DNA from: Microbulbifer salipaludis
GTDB lineage: Bacteria > Pseudomonadota > Gammaproteobacteria > Pseudomonadales > Cellvibrionaceae
NCBI RefSeq assembly: GCF_017303155.1
Contig: NZ_JAEKJR010000001.1
Span: forward strand, 1,178,001 to 1,242,000
Reading direction: 5' to 3'
DNA length: 64,000 nt
The first letter of the stretch is position 1; each line of letters opens with the position of its first letter. Below are positions 44,992 to 54,239 of this stretch, in pieces. Position numbers and translations under genes: made by a program. The notes under the pieces were generated by a model that did not search any database, was not told the origin of the DNA, and was given only the letters and a program-made list of their open reading frames with translations.

Positions 44992-46463
44992 TGCGCAGCG
45001 CCTCCAAGCAGGAATTGGGCGGCTGCGGCAGATACTTCTACCGGCAGGCGGGTATCAATGCCGAAATAGACATTGGCGGCGATCAGCAGCCACGCCGGCA
45101 ACAGAATACCCAGCGGGGCCTCCTTCACCGTGTCATCTGCGGGAGCCTGGAAATAGGCCGCTTCCACCAGTTTCCAGATATAAGCCACCGCCAGCAGTGA
45201 ACCGAGCACCACCAGGATGGCTACCCCCCACAGCTGCTGCTCGACCGCCGCGGCAATCAGGTACCACTTGCTGACAAAGCCCACGGTCAGCGGCATGCCG
45301 ATCAGGCTGAGCCCGCCCACCACGATCGCCGCCATGGTCCAGGGCATGGTGCGGCCAAGGCCACGAAATTGCTCGATGCGGCAGCCGCCCAGTTGATAAA
45401 CGAGCCCAGCCAGCGCCAGAAACAGCCCGCCTTTCATCAGGGCATGATTGAACAGGTGTAGCAGTGTGGCCTGCAGTGCGGTGGCCGTGCCGATGCCGAT
45501 ACCAACCACCATGTAGCCGATCTGCGCCACGCTGGAAAATGCCAGCATGCGTTTGATGTTGGCCTGGTAAATGGCGACCGTGGATGCCGCGAACACGCCC
45601 ACCAGCCCCAGCCCGATCAGCAGGGTGTCCAGCGGCAAGTGCGACAGGGAAAAGTCCACCCCGAACACGGTAAAGGTAAATCGCAGCAGCAGATACAGCG
45701 CCACCTTGGTGGCTGTTGCGGCGAGAAAGGCGGTAACGATAGAGGGCGCGCAGCTGTAGGCATTGGGCAGCCACAGGTGCAGCGGAAACAGCGCGAGCTT
45801 CAGGCAGATACCCACAAAGATAAACGCAAACGCCGCGAGTACCGTGGAGGATTCACTGAGCGGTGGAATGCGCTCGGCCAGGTCCGCCATGTTCAGGGTG
45901 CCGGTCATCATGTACAGGAAACCGATCCCGATCAGGATAAACGTGGCCCCGATCGTGCCCATGATCAAATACTGGAAGGCAGCCCAGAGCGCGCGCCGGT
46001 CTCTACCCAGAGCAATCAATGCATAGGTCGACAGGGAGGAAATCTCGAGGAAGACGAACACATTGAACGCATCGCCGGTTGCCACAATCCCCAGCAGGCC
46101 GGCAAAGCACAGTAGGTACAGGGTGTAGAACACCGTTTGCCGGTTGGCCTCCAGTTCCCGTGCCACGCTGGTGCGGGCCGCAGCCAGTACCGCCGTGCTG
46201 AGTGCGGTGACAATCAGCAGCACCCAAGCATTCAGCAGGTCAATGCGATACTCGATGCCCCAGGGTGCATGCCAGCCCCCGAGTTCATAGGTAATGGGGC
46301 CAGACAGGTACACCTGCTGCAGCAATAAAACACTCACCACCAGCGCGGCCAGGCTCACCGCCAGGGTGAACAGCCACGCGAGGGTGGCCTTGCGGATAAA
46401 CAGGCAGGAGGGTGCCGCCATCAACGGCAGGATAACCTGCAAAATGGGAAGGTGTGCCAGCAT
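44988..46463 (-). CDS. mrpD: Mrp-type antiporter subunit D
   Basis: A 491-residue polytopic subunit D of the multisubunit Na+(K+)/H+ antiporter. The proton-path residues are in VFLEISSLSTYALIALG (Glu), KLALFPLHLWLPNAYSCAPSIVTAFLAATATKVALY (Lys) and IKRMLAFSSVAQIGYMVVGIG. It follows the C subunit after three bases and overlaps the second D-like gene. Confidence 0.94.
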   Translation of the reverse strand: MLAHLPILQVILPLMAAPSCLFIRKATLAWLFTLAVSLAALVVSVLLLQQVYLSGPITYELGGWHAPWGIEYRIDLLNAWVLLIVTALSTAVLAAARTSVARELEANRQTVFYTLYLLCFAGLLGIVATGDAFNVFVFLEISSLSTYALIALGRDRRALWAAFQYLIMGTIGATFILIGIGFLYMMTGTLNMADLAERIPPLSESSTVLAAFAFIFVGICLKLALFPLHLWLPNAYSCAPSIVTAFLAATATKVALYLLLRFTFTVFGVDFSLSHLPLDTLLIGLGLVGVFAASTVAIYQANIKRMLAFSSVAQIGYMVVGIGIGTATALQATLLHLFNHALMKGGLFLALAGLVYQLGGCRIEQFRGLGRTMPWTMAAIVVGGLSLIGMPLTVGFVSKWYLIAAAVEQQLWGVAILVVLGSLLAVAYIWKLVEAAYFQAPADDTVKEAPLGILLPAWLLIAANVYFGIDTRLPVEVSAAAAQFLLGGAAQ

Positions 46464-46466
46464 GGT

Positions 46467-46871
46467 TTATTGCTCCTTACCGGCAGAGGTCTGGGCCGCA
46501 GCCTGTTGCGCGCTGCGCTCCTGCAGGGCTTCTTCGGCCTGGATGTCGCGCTCTTCGATGGACCCGTAAGCGCCTTTGATGCGGATGATCAGCGCCAGTG
46601 CCAGCGAGGTGGTCGCAATGCCCACCACAATGGCGGTCAGAATCAGCACGTGCGGCAGCGGGTTGGAATACAGGGTGACACCGTCACTGAGAATGGGCGC
46701 GCTGCCACCATCCACCTTGCCGACGCTGATGTAGAAAATGAAAACCGAGGTCTGAAAAATATTCAGCCCGATAATTTTTTTAACCAGGTTGCCCTGGGCA
46801 ATGACCATATACAGGCCGATCATCATCAGCGCGATAACGATCCAGTAGTTGTAGTGTGATGCCAGTAACAC
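46467..46871 (-). CDS. mrpC: Mrp-type antiporter subunit C (NuoK-like)
   Basis: A 134-residue, three-helix subunit homologous to NuoK. YNYWIVIALMMIGLYMVIAQGNLVKKIIGLNIFQTSVFIFYIS and ILTAIVVGIATTSLALALIIRI are standard MrpC. The start is GTG 46871 (V-LLASHYNYW) with GGAGGG eight bases upstream, one base after the stop of the preceding gene; readings extending further upstream overlap that gene and carry no family residues. A charged tail of about 25 residues follows the last helix. Confidence 0.93.
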   Translation of the reverse strand: MLLASHYNYWIVIALMMIGLYMVIAQGNLVKKIIGLNIFQTSVFIFYISVGKVDGGSAPILSDGVTLYSNPLPHVLILTAIVVGIATTSLALALIIRIKGAYGSIEERDIQAEEALQERSAQQAAAQTSAGKEQ

Positions 46872-46872
46872 T

Positions 46873-47937
46873 TTATCCGGCCCTCCCTTCGACACCCTGC
46901 AGATCGTCCAGCGGCGATATTGCCGCTGAGGAAGCCGTTGCAGGGAGTTGCACGCTGCGCACACGCAGCTGCGCAGAAAACAGATAAAACACCATAATCA
47001 TCACCGCCGCCACGGTGATGCCCACACCCAGCTCAATGGCGATGATGCCCACATGCTGGCCGGTTACCGGATTGCCGGCGAGTGCGCCGTAATCCAGAAA
47101 ATTCTTGCCGCTGACCAGGCTCAGCAGGCCTACACAGCCATAGATCAGCACGCCCACCGCCGACAGCATTTGCACCAGGCCGTGGGAGGCGACCTTGCGC
47201 ACGGCGTCGAGGCCGAACACCAGCCCGTAGAGGATAAAGCCCACCGCAAAGATCACACCCGCCTGGAAGCCTCCGCCGGGGCCATACTCGCCGTGGAACT
47301 GCACATACAGTGCGTACAGCATGATGGGCGCGATCAATACCTTGGCCACCACGCGCAACACGATATCGCGGGATTGCGCTTCCACCGGCGTTTGCGGACT
47401 GGCCTGCAGCGGCTGCTCCGCGCGTGCCATCAACAGTGACAGCACGCCGAGACCGGCAGTGAAAATTACCACCACCTCACCGAAGGTATCGAATCCGCGA
47501 TAGCTCGCCAGTACCGAGGTGACAATGTTGGGAATGCCGATCTCCGCCATGGATTCGGAAATATAGTGCGGTGCCACGTGCATGTGCGCCGGCGCATTGG
47601 CATCGCCAAACGAGGGCATATCGACGGTGGCCGCGATCAACATGGCGCCCACCGAAGCCACCAGCGCGATGGCCAGGCGCGCGCGGGCGCGATCGGCGCG
47701 CTGGTAACGGCCACACAGCGCGAGCGTCATCACGATCAGCAGCGGGGAAATACCCGCACCCACGGCGGCCTCGGTAAACGCGACATCCACCGCACCCATA
47801 GTCATGAAAAAGCCTGCGGACAGCAGCCCGTAAATCCCCGCCAGCATCGCGGCGGCGAACAGGTCCTTGATCCAGGCAATGGAAATGGCGGTGGCCAGCA
47901 ACAGTGCCAGCAAGGCGATATCCAGCAGCAGGTCCAT
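46873..47937 (-). CDS. Fused MrpA-C-terminal (DUF4040) and MrpB antiporter subunit
   Basis: A 354-residue membrane protein. Residues 1-85 are a DUF4040/MbhD-like module (KDLFAAAMLAGIYGLLSAGFFMTMGAVDVAFTEAAVGAG), residues 85-185 an MbhE-like segment, and the rest an MnhB domain (VLIAPIMLYALYVQFHGEYGPGGGFQAGVIFAVGFILYGL...GIIAIELGVGITVAAVMIMVFY). In classical Mrp these modules are the end of the large MrpA subunit and the separate MrpB; here they are one gene without the large NuoL-like part of MrpA. Start ATG 47937 has GGGAG upstream; the codon before it is TTG. Confidence 0.9.
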   Translation of the reverse strand: MDLLLDIALLALLLATAISIAWIKDLFAAAMLAGIYGLLSAGFFMTMGAVDVAFTEAAVGAGISPLLIVMTLALCGRYQRADRARARLAIALVASVGAMLIAATVDMPSFGDANAPAHMHVAPHYISESMAEIGIPNIVTSVLASYRGFDTFGEVVVIFTAGLGVLSLLMARAEQPLQASPQTPVEAQSRDIVLRVVAKVLIAPIMLYALYVQFHGEYGPGGGFQAGVIFAVGFILYGLVFGLDAVRKVASHGLVQMLSAVGVLIYGCVGLLSLVSGKNFLDYGALAGNPVTGQHVGIIAIELGVGITVAAVMIMVFYLFSAQLRVRSVQLPATASSAAISPLDDLQGVEGRAG

Positions 47938-48013
47938 CAATTACGCTCCCGGAGGATTTGTTGTTTTGGTCTCATAGCGATCGTCATCGTGAAGACATGC
48001 GGTGAATGGGACA

Positions 48014-48418
48014 TCAGGCCCGGGTGTCATCGGCGGCCTCAACGGCGGTGTCCGTTGTATTGCCCGCGCTTGCCGCCGTCGAGCTGGCAGTTTCAGGTTG
48101 CGTGGCTCCCGTTGTCACAGGCGGCAGCCGCAGGGCACTGAGCTGGGCCGAGCGCGCCAGAGCATGGCTGGCGGTGGGGCTGGTGAAGAAAATAAACAGC
48201 ATGATCATACCCAGCTTGAACAGGGCCAGCGACCAGCCGGCAGCCAGCATCAAACCGCTGATGATCAAAAAGGTGGCCAGGGTATCGGTCACGCCGGCGG
48301 AATGCATACGGGAGTAGAAGTCGGGAAAACGCAGCAGTCCGATGGCCCCGGTCAGCATAAAAAAGCAGCCCAGCAATAGCAGCAGGCCACTGGCAAACGT
48401 CAGCAACGAATCAATCAC
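48014..48418 (-). CDS. mrpG: Mrp-type antiporter subunit G
   Basis: A 134-residue subunit with three hydrophobic segments; LLLLGCFFMLTGAIGLLRFPDFYSRMHSAGVTDTLATFLIISGLML is the MnhG/YufB signature. GTG start overlaps the end of the F gene (GTGATTGA). The last 35 residues form a Thr/Ala-rich tail not found in short MrpG proteins. The 76 bases to the next gene are the largest gap inside the operon. Confidence 0.92.
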   Translation of the reverse strand: MIDSLLTFASGLLLLLGCFFMLTGAIGLLRFPDFYSRMHSAGVTDTLATFLIISGLMLAAGWSLALFKLGMIMLFIFFTSPTASHALARSAQLSALRLPPVTTGATQPETASSTAASAGNTTDTAVEAADDTRA

Positions 48419-48698
48419 CGGTCACCTCCGTTGCGGACGCCGCGTTTGCGGTACGGAATTCAAAGTACCGCAGCACACCGATCACACTCACGAAGTTGAT
48501 CAGCGCATAGACCAGGGCGATATCCAGAAACTCCGGTTTGCCGAAGGTAAAGCAGATGACCGCGATTAGCAGTACGGTTTTGGTGCTGAACATGTTCACC
48601 GCGAGAATCCGGTCGTGAATACTCGGGCCACGCACTGCACGGATCAAGGCCAGTGACATGACCACCAGCAATGCCACGAGGGTTGCATACAGCATCAT
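48411..48698 (-). CDS. mrpF: Mrp-type antiporter subunit F
   Basis: A 95-residue, three-helix subunit. RAVRGPSIHDRILAVNMFSTKTVLLIAVICFTFGKPEFLDIALVYALINFVSVIGVLRYFE matches MrpF throughout. ATG overlaps the stop of the E subunit gene (ATGA), and its end overlaps the G gene. Confidence 0.94.
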   Translation of the reverse strand: MMLYATLVALLVVMSLALIRAVRGPSIHDRILAVNMFSTKTVLLIAVICFTFGKPEFLDIALVYALINFVSVIGVLRYFEFRTANAASATEVTGD

Positions 48699-49228
48699 GA
48701 TGGCGACCCCGTTGCTGTGTTACTGGAGCCCTGGTTTTCCGTCAGTTTTCGAATGCGCTGTTCCATTTCACCTTGCTTTACTTCGTCCAGCCCCGCACGG
48801 GTTAATGCGTGTACCAGAATGGAGCTATCACTCACGTCGATGGCCACGGTGCCGGGGGTCAGGGTAATGGAATTGGCATACAGCACTTTGCCCAGATCCG
48901 TCTTCAGGGTGGTGGGGATGCGTTCACTGCAGGGGGAGATGGTCGCTGGCATGTTTATTTTTCCGCGCAGCAGGCCGCCCCATACGCAGCGTGCCACTTC
49001 CAGGTTACTGGCAATGATTTTGCGCAGCAGCCAGAGGTAGTAGCGGGGCAGTGTGGACCACAGCTCCAGCGGCAGCGACTCACCGTCTACGACCTTCATA
49101 CGACGGGCAATGGCGATCACAAAAAGAATGGAGATCAACCCGAATGCGAGCAGCAGGGGCGTGTAATGGCCGGAGTTGGCCAGCCAGATAAAGGCGAGAA
49201 CGGCAAACAGGCAAAGGGTGTAACGCAT
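48695..49228 (-). CDS. mrpE: Mrp-type antiporter subunit E
   Basis: A 177-residue subunit and first gene of the operon. Two N-terminal hydrophobic segments are followed by the soluble domain with VARCVWGGLLRGKINMPATI, LYANSITLTPGTVAIDVSDSSILVHAL, both typical of MrpE. ATG 49228 (MRYTLCLFAV) is preferred to an in-frame TTG at 49246. Order of the operon is E-F-G-(A'B)-C-D-D-small-D, which matches the Mrp module of archaeal Mbh-type complexes more than the ABCDEFG order of Bacillus. Confidence 0.93.
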   Translation of the reverse strand: MRYTLCLFAVLAFIWLANSGHYTPLLLAFGLISILFVIAIARRMKVVDGESLPLELWSTLPRYYLWLLRKIIASNLEVARCVWGGLLRGKINMPATISPCSERIPTTLKTDLGKVLYANSITLTPGTVAIDVSDSSILVHALTRAGLDEVKQGEMEQRIRKLTENQGSSNTATGSPS

Positions 49229-49297
49229 GAATGTTCTACTACACAAACTTTACAGAAACCGCTGAGTACACGCCTCGGCGGGGCAACCAATTTGGCA

Positions 49298-49762
49298 TTA
49301 TTTTTCGATGACATCATCGCAGCGGTAGTGGTTTTCAAACACCGCGAGCATCACAGATTCCGATGTCGCGTCTTCTGCTTCTGGCGGCGCAAGCCCAGCC
49401 ACCTTGGCGATCAGCGCGTTGATGGTTTCGGCGCGGGGCAGGCAATAGCGGCTGCTGATTTTCTGCTCTGTCTCTGCGGACAGCCGGCCGGTGCGCGTGC
49501 GAATGGCGCGGGCGACAAACTGGGACGGGCGATCTTCCTCCGCGATAATCTCGGTACTGGCAGACAGGTAGCCCTGTATAAAGGCGCGGCAGGTTGTGGC
49601 GCCCGAACCCTGTGGATCTATTGCATGAGATTTGCAGGCTTCGATCAATCCGGTTGCGGTGAGTGGTTCCATGGCTACGGCGGGCTGCCCGCCGATAGCA
49701 GTCGCCACAGCCGCCAACATGGCGGGCGCGAGGACCCTGGGCAGAAGTCGCTTCATACGCAT
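49298..49762 (-). CDS. Secreted Rap1a/Tai-like protein
   Basis: A 154-residue protein with a signal peptide ending PAVA-M. The mature part has the spacing of the Rap1a/Tai family: LIEACKSHA...TTCRAFIQGYLSASTEI...YCLPRAETINALIAKVA...ESVMLAVFENHYRCDD, with four cysteines that could form two disulfides. Named members are immunity proteins against type VI amidase effectors, but many relatives stand alone without an effector; none is adjacent here, so the role is unknown. Start 49762 is one of three close options (GTG 49765, ATG 49756). It is upstream of, and on the same strand as, the Mrp operon. Confidence 0.75.
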   Translation of the reverse strand: MRMKRLLPRVLAPAMLAAVATAIGGQPAVAMEPLTATGLIEACKSHAIDPQGSGATTCRAFIQGYLSASTEIIAEEDRPSQFVARAIRTRTGRLSAETEQKISSRYCLPRAETINALIAKVAGLAPPEAEDATSESVMLAVFENHYRCDDVIEK

Positions 49763-49985
49763 CACTCGTCACGTTTATCGTTTTTTTTGTCAGCGTTTTT
49801 TTGTGCGTTTTTATGCTTGCGTTTACTTTGGCACTTTATTTGTGCGGAAGATTGCCAAAAGTGTGAAAAAGTGTGCGAACCCGTGTAAATTCTACGGGCG
49901 GCGTCAGGCCGCTGCTGGTGTGCAGCGGCGCTGCGTATGCCGAACGGCACGACGGCTGAACAGGTACAAAACGAGGTGGCAGCGG

Positions 49986-50708
49986 ATGGCAAATGAGGCA
50001 GTAAAAGCCCGCATCCTGGTGGTGGATGGGGGCGAAGACGCCCGCGATGCGCAGGCAGACTTGTTGGCATCTGCCGGGTATGGGGTGGTGACGGCGGCCG
50101 ACGGGGAGCAGATGCTGGCCTGCCTGCAAGCGCACCCGATTGACCTGGTTCTGCTGGAGGTGGACCTTGCCGGTAGCGACGGGTTTGAACTCTGCCGATA
50201 CCTGTGTAGTGACGAGACCCTGCCGCCGGTGGTTTTCGTCACTGCACGGGGAGACGAAGTCGATCGCGTAGTGGGGCTTGAAATGGGGGCAGACGACTAC
50301 GTGGTGAAGCCCTACTTTGAGCGCGAGCTGCTGGCGCGGGTGAAAGCGGTGCTGCGCCGGGCGAAGCGGCCCCCACGCAGCGGCAGGCGCGGCGTGTTCA
50401 CCTTTGCCGGCTGGCGTTTTTGCCCGGTGCAGATGCAGCTACTCGACCCGGACGGCAACATCGTTCCCCTTTCCTCCAGTGAAACCGAGCTGCTGCTGGC
50501 GTTTGTGCAGTATCCGCAGGAGCCTTTGTCGCGGGATCGCCTGCTGGACCTGACCAAGGGGCGCGAGAGTTTCCCGTTTGATCGCAGTATCGACTCCCAT
50601 GTGAGCCGCCTGCGCCGCAAGCTGGGTGACGATGCCAAGCAGCCGGAGATCATCAAGACGGCCTGGGGGACAGGTTACATCTTTACCTACGCGGTGGAAG
50701 CGGGATAA
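49986..50708 (+). CDS. OmpR-family response regulator with Glu at the phosphorylation site
   Basis: A 240-residue two-domain regulator. Aligning its receiver with OmpR puts Glu58 (LVLLEVDLAGSDG) where the phospho-acceptor Asp should be; the second acidic residue of the metal site is Gly (VVDGGED) while Asp14, the Thr (VFVTARGDEVDR) and Lys (ADDYVVKPY) remain. Glu there often mimics phosphorylation, so it may be constantly active or use no kinase. The C-terminal winged helix is complete (SSSETELLLAFVQYPQEPLSRDRLLDL...RSIDSHVSRLRRKLGDD...IKTAWGTGYIF). GAGGTG lies eight bases before ATG. No histidine kinase gene is adjacent. It is divergent from the Mrp side and convergent with ispA. Confidence 0.92.
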   Translation: MANEAVKARILVVDGGEDARDAQADLLASAGYGVVTAADGEQMLACLQAHPIDLVLLEVDLAGSDGFELCRYLCSDETLPPVVFVTARGDEVDRVVGLEMGADDYVVKPYFERELLARVKAVLRRAKRPPRSGRRGVFTFAGWRFCPVQMQLLDPDGNIVPLSSSETELLLAFVQYPQEPLSRDRLLDLTKGRESFPFDRSIDSHVSRLRRKLGDDAKQPEIIKTAWGTGYIFTYAVEAG

Positions 50709-50720
50709 GAGGCGCTGACT

Positions 50721-51650
50721 TCAGTGACTGCGTTCAACGATATAGTCCGCGAGCTGCTGCAGCACCCGGGTGTCTACTGTATCCACACCGGCAGCCACGT
50801 CGTTCAGGGCGCGGGCGGCTTCCGCGTGTAGCGCCTGCGCTTCGGCGCGGGCGCCGTCCAGGCCCAGCAGGGAAACGTAGGTGGGCTTGTTGCGCGCCGC
50901 ATCGGCACCCTGGGTTTTGCCCAGGGTCTCGGTATCTGCGGTCACGTCGAGAATGTCGTCCTGCACCTGGAACGCCAGACCAATGGCCTCCGCATAGCGG
51001 CTGATGGCGGCGAGCTGCACGTCGTTGGCACCGCCGATCAGGGCGCCAATGCGGGCACTGGCCACAATCAGTGCGCCGGTTTTCAGGCGGTGCATTTCTT
51101 TCAGCTGTGCCAGCGTCAGGCTTTGCTCCACCGCCGCCAGATCAATGGCCTGGCCGGCAACCATGCCGCGGGCGCCAGAAGCGCGCGCCAGCTCGCCAAT
51201 CACGCGAATTTGCAGGGGCGCCGGCAGCGGCGAGGCGGAAAGCAGTTCGAACGCCTGGCACTGCAGCGCATCGCCGGCGAGGATGGCGGTAGCCTGATCA
51301 AACTGGATATGACAGGTGGGGCGGCCGCGGCGCAGGTCGTCGTCGTCCATTGCAGGAAGGTCATCGTGTACCAGTGAGTAAGCGTGTACACACTCCAGCG
51401 CCGCCGCTGCTTCGTGGCTGAGCGCGATGGCCTCTTTGCCCCCCAGTGCGCGGGCGGCGGCGTACACCAGTGCCGGGCGCAGGCGCTTGCCGGGACCGAG
51501 TGCGGCGTAATTCATGGCCGCGAACAGGGCGTGTGCGTTGGACTGGTCAGAAAGGGCGTGCTTCAGGGTCTGTTCGACCTGGTGGCCAGACGTCTGCAAA
51601 AACGCCTTGAGGCCCGCAGACATGCCCGCAGGCTTGGTGGAAGTGCTCAC
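50721..51650 (-). CDS. ispA: Farnesyl diphosphate synthase
   Basis: A 309-residue polyprenyl synthase that joins isopentenyl diphosphate to make geranyl and farnesyl diphosphate. The two Asp-rich motifs are LVHDDLPAMDDDDLRRGRPTCH and FQVQDDILDVTADTETLGK; GKRLRPALVYAAARALGG lies before them. Length and the short-chain-type residues before the first motif fit FPP synthase. GTG start directly abuts the xseB stop with GGAG just upstream, so the two are coupled. Confidence 0.96.
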   Translation of the reverse strand: MSTSTKPAGMSAGLKAFLQTSGHQVEQTLKHALSDQSNAHALFAAMNYAALGPGKRLRPALVYAAARALGGKEAIALSHEAAAALECVHAYSLVHDDLPAMDDDDLRRGRPTCHIQFDQATAILAGDALQCQAFELLSASPLPAPLQIRVIGELARASGARGMVAGQAIDLAAVEQSLTLAQLKEMHRLKTGALIVASARIGALIGGANDVQLAAISRYAEAIGLAFQVQDDILDVTADTETLGKTQGADAARNKPTYVSLLGLDGARAEAQALHAEAARALNDVAAGVDTVDTRVLQQLADYIVERSH

Positions 51651-51923
51651 TTACTCCGCATCTCCAGCGCCGGGGTTTGCGGAAAATTCGTCCGGGGTAT
51701 CGAACGGAAGCTCCTGGACCTGGCCGTTCTCCTCCATCAGTACCTTCACTTTCTGCTCGGCGCTGGCCAGCTTCTTCTGGCATTCGCGGGTCAGTTTCAC
51801 CCCGCGCTCAAAGTCCGCCAGTGCCTCATCAAGGGGCAGGTCGCCACTTTCCAGGCGCTCGACCAGTTGCTCCAGTTCTTCCAGTGCGCTCTCGAAGGTC
51901 GCGGTCTTCTTTTTGGCTGCCAT
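51651..51923 (-). CDS. xseB: Exodeoxyribonuclease VII small subunit
   Basis: A 90-residue acidic protein. [50 protein letters not shown] is the complete XseB helical core that binds XseA to cut single-stranded DNA. The start [10 protein letters not shown] is standard; longer readings are leader. The C-terminal 25 residues are a longer acidic tail than in E. coli. It begins the usual xseB-ispA(-dxs) operon. Confidence 0.97.
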   Translation of the reverse strand: MAAKKKTATFESALEELEQLVERLESGDLPLDEALADFERGVKLTRECQKKLASAEQKVKVLMEENGQVQELPFDTPDEFSANPGAGDAE

Positions 51924-52081
51924 GGGGATATCTCTGATGGGACTGCAGGAGCGGGCAACCTTAGCGGCAACCGCAAGGAGGGTCAATCTCATGCCCCCTG
52001 CGACAATATGGCGCACTTGCGCGCGGGGCTTTTTCGATAACATTTGCGCTTCGATAACGAACCCTCGACAAGGAAGAAGCT

Positions 52082-54205
52082 GTGTCCCGCTTTACTGTTG
52101 TTGCATTTTTCCCGGCTGCGCTGCTACCAATGGGGCTTGCCGTGGCCGCAAGTCCGCAAAACCCGGATAGCGTGCTTGAGCAGGTGATTGTCACGGCCAC
52201 CCGCGAGGCCAAGGTGCGCGCTGAGCTGGCAGAGTCGGTGGGGGTGATTGACGAGGCCGCGCTGGAACATATCGCACCTGCGCACCCGGCCGATGCGCTC
52301 AATCGGGTGGCCGGGGTGCATGTGAACAACCTGGGCGGAGAAGGACATATGACGTCCATTCGCCAGCCCATTTCCACTGCCGGGGTTTATCTGTTTCTGG
52401 AAGACGGTATTCCCACACGCCCCACCGGTTTCTTTAACCACAACGGCCTGTACGAGATCAACGTGCCCCAGAGCGCGCAGCTGGAGGTCACCAAGGGCCC
52501 GGCTTCCGCGCTCTATGGCAGTGATGCCATCGGCGGGGTGATCAATGCCGTCACCAAGGCGGCACCGGATTCGCCTGAAATTACCCTCAATGGTGAGCTG
52601 GGCGCCGACGGTTGGCAGCGCGCGCTGATTTCCGGTGGCAACCCACTCGGCCAGCACAGCGCCTTTCGTCTGGACCTGAACAGCACCGCCAGCGAGGGCT
52701 TCCGCGAGGAAGCGGAATACTCCCGCACCTCCATGAGTGGCCGCCTCGACAGTCGGTTTGCCGAGGGCTGGGACAGCAAGACGGTGTTGTCTTATTCCAC
52801 CATCGACCAGAGCGGTGTATCTGGCCTGGAGGAAGACGACTACCGCAACAATGTAGAAAAGAATCTCTACCACGGGGATATCGGCTATCGGGAAGTGGAG
52901 GCCTTCCGCCTCTCCTCCGAACTGGCCTACACCCCGAGCGACAACAGCCTGGTTACCGCCACCCCGTTTATCCGCCACAACACCATGGCGATGATGCCGA
53001 GCTGGATGGTGACCTACGACCCGAATATTCGCGACACCGAATTCAGTTCCTACGGCCTGCTGCTGAAGTACCGGCACAATTTTGTTCGCGGTGAAGTCAT
53101 CGTCGGTGTTGACGCGGATTACACACCGTCGGAGTACCGCGAGGAGCGCATCCAAGTCTTCCGTGATGGTGAGATATTTACCGACTATGCGCGCACTGGC
53201 GAGCTGACCTACCACTTTGAAGCGGAGCAATCCTCCATCTCCCCTTATGTGCACGCAGAATTCGCTCCCAGCGAGCGCTGGCGCCTGAGCGCCGGCCTGC
53301 GCTACGACGTGTTCGAAGTGGATTACGAGGATCAGCTGGGTACCCCCAACACCGATGCCGCTCATTTCCGCCCCGCGTCCCAGTCCCGCGATTACGACAA
53401 CCTGAGCCCGAAACTGGGCGCGGTGTACAGGCTCAGCGACAACCACCAGCTTTACGCCAGTTACCGCCACGCCTTCCGCGCGCCCACCGTGGGTACCCTG
53501 TTTCGCCCGGGCTCCTCTGAGGGCACCACCGAGTTGGAGCCGGTGACCAGTGTCAGCCAGGAAATCGGCCTGCGCGGTATTGTCGCCGAGGGGGTGAATT
53601 ACGAGGTGGCGGTGTACGACATGACCACCGAGAACGACATCGTCAGCTACATCTCCAACACAGACGAGGGCAATGATCGCAAGACCACCAACGCCGGTGA
53701 AACCAGCCACAAGGGCGTGGAGGTCTCCGTGCAGGCGCCAATCGGGCAGGCGTGGCAGCTGGGGGTTTCCTACGCGGCCATGCGCCAGCAGTACGAAGAC
53801 TACTCCTATGTATTCAGCCGGTTTGATCCGGGCTGTTTCTGCACGGTGCGCGAAAACCTGAACTTTGCCGGCAACGATATCAGCCGCGCACCGCAGTCCC
53901 TCGCCAACGTCACCCTGGCCTATACCCCCGAGTGGCTGAACGGCCTGCGCATGGAACTGGAGTGGTCGCATATGGGCGATTACTACACCGATGAGACTAA
54001 CACCCAGAAGTACGCCGGCCACGAGCTGTTGAACCTGCGCGCCACCCACGACTTCGGTGAAGACCTGTCCGTGTACGCGCGCCTGTCGAATATCACCGAC
54101 GAGCGCTACTCCACCTACACCTCCAACCAGGTGGGTGACGAGGACCTGAGCTACCGCCCGGGACTGCCGCGCTCCCTGTTTGCCGGTGTGCGTTACCGCT
54201 TTTGA
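52082..54205 (+). CDS. TonB-dependent metal/siderophore-type receptor
   Basis: A 707-residue outer-membrane receptor. Signal peptide ends about AVAAS; the TonB box region is [14 protein letters not shown]. The plug has [47 protein letters not shown] and [26 protein letters not shown], and the barrel ends [10 protein letters not shown] with the terminal Phe. Its form is that of siderophore, haem or metal receptors rather than the large Oar type at 10627. A cysteine pair (DPGCFC) lies in an outer loop. GTG start has AGGA upstream. It heads an operon with PepSY, kinase and regulator genes. Confidence 0.92.
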   Translation: MSRFTVVAFFPAALLPMGLAVAASPQNPDSVLEQVIVTATREAKVRAELAESVGVIDEAALEHIAPAHPADALNRVAGVHVNNLGGEGHMTSIRQPISTAGVYLFLEDGIPTRPTGFFNHNGLYEINVPQSAQLEVTKGPASALYGSDAIGGVINAVTKAAPDSPEITLNGELGADGWQRALISGGNPLGQHSAFRLDLNSTASEGFREEAEYSRTSMSGRLDSRFAEGWDSKTVLSYSTIDQSGVSGLEEDDYRNNVEKNLYHGDIGYREVEAFRLSSELAYTPSDNSLVTATPFIRHNTMAMMPSWMVTYDPNIRDTEFSSYGLLLKYRHNFVRGEVIVGVDADYTPSEYREERIQVFRDGEIFTDYARTGELTYHFEAEQSSISPYVHAEFAPSERWRLSAGLRYDVFEVDYEDQLGTPNTDAAHFRPASQSRDYDNLSPKLGAVYRLSDNHQLYASYRHAFRAPTVGTLFRPGSSEGTTELEPVTSVSQEIGLRGIVAEGVNYEVAVYDMTTENDIVSYISNTDEGNDRKTTNAGETSHKGVEVSVQAPIGQAWQLGVSYAAMRQQYEDYSYVFSRFDPGCFCTVRENLNFAGNDISRAPQSLANVTLAYTPEWLNGLRMELEWSHMGDYYTDETNTQKYAGHELLNLRATHDFGEDLSVYARLSNITDERYSTYTSNQVGDEDLSYRPGLPRSLFAGVRYRF

Positions 54206-54239
54206 TTATCAACAAGAATAACGAGCGATCGAGAGCAGT

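Noticed and set aside
49298..49762. Type VI secretion effector-immunity pair
   Set aside because: The protein resembles Rap1a/Tai, but no amidase effector or type VI gene is adjacent, so an immunity role is not supported.
52124..54049. 641-codon frame antisense to the second TonB receptor
   Set aside because: No domain match; the receptor on the other strand is complete from signal peptide to terminal Phe.
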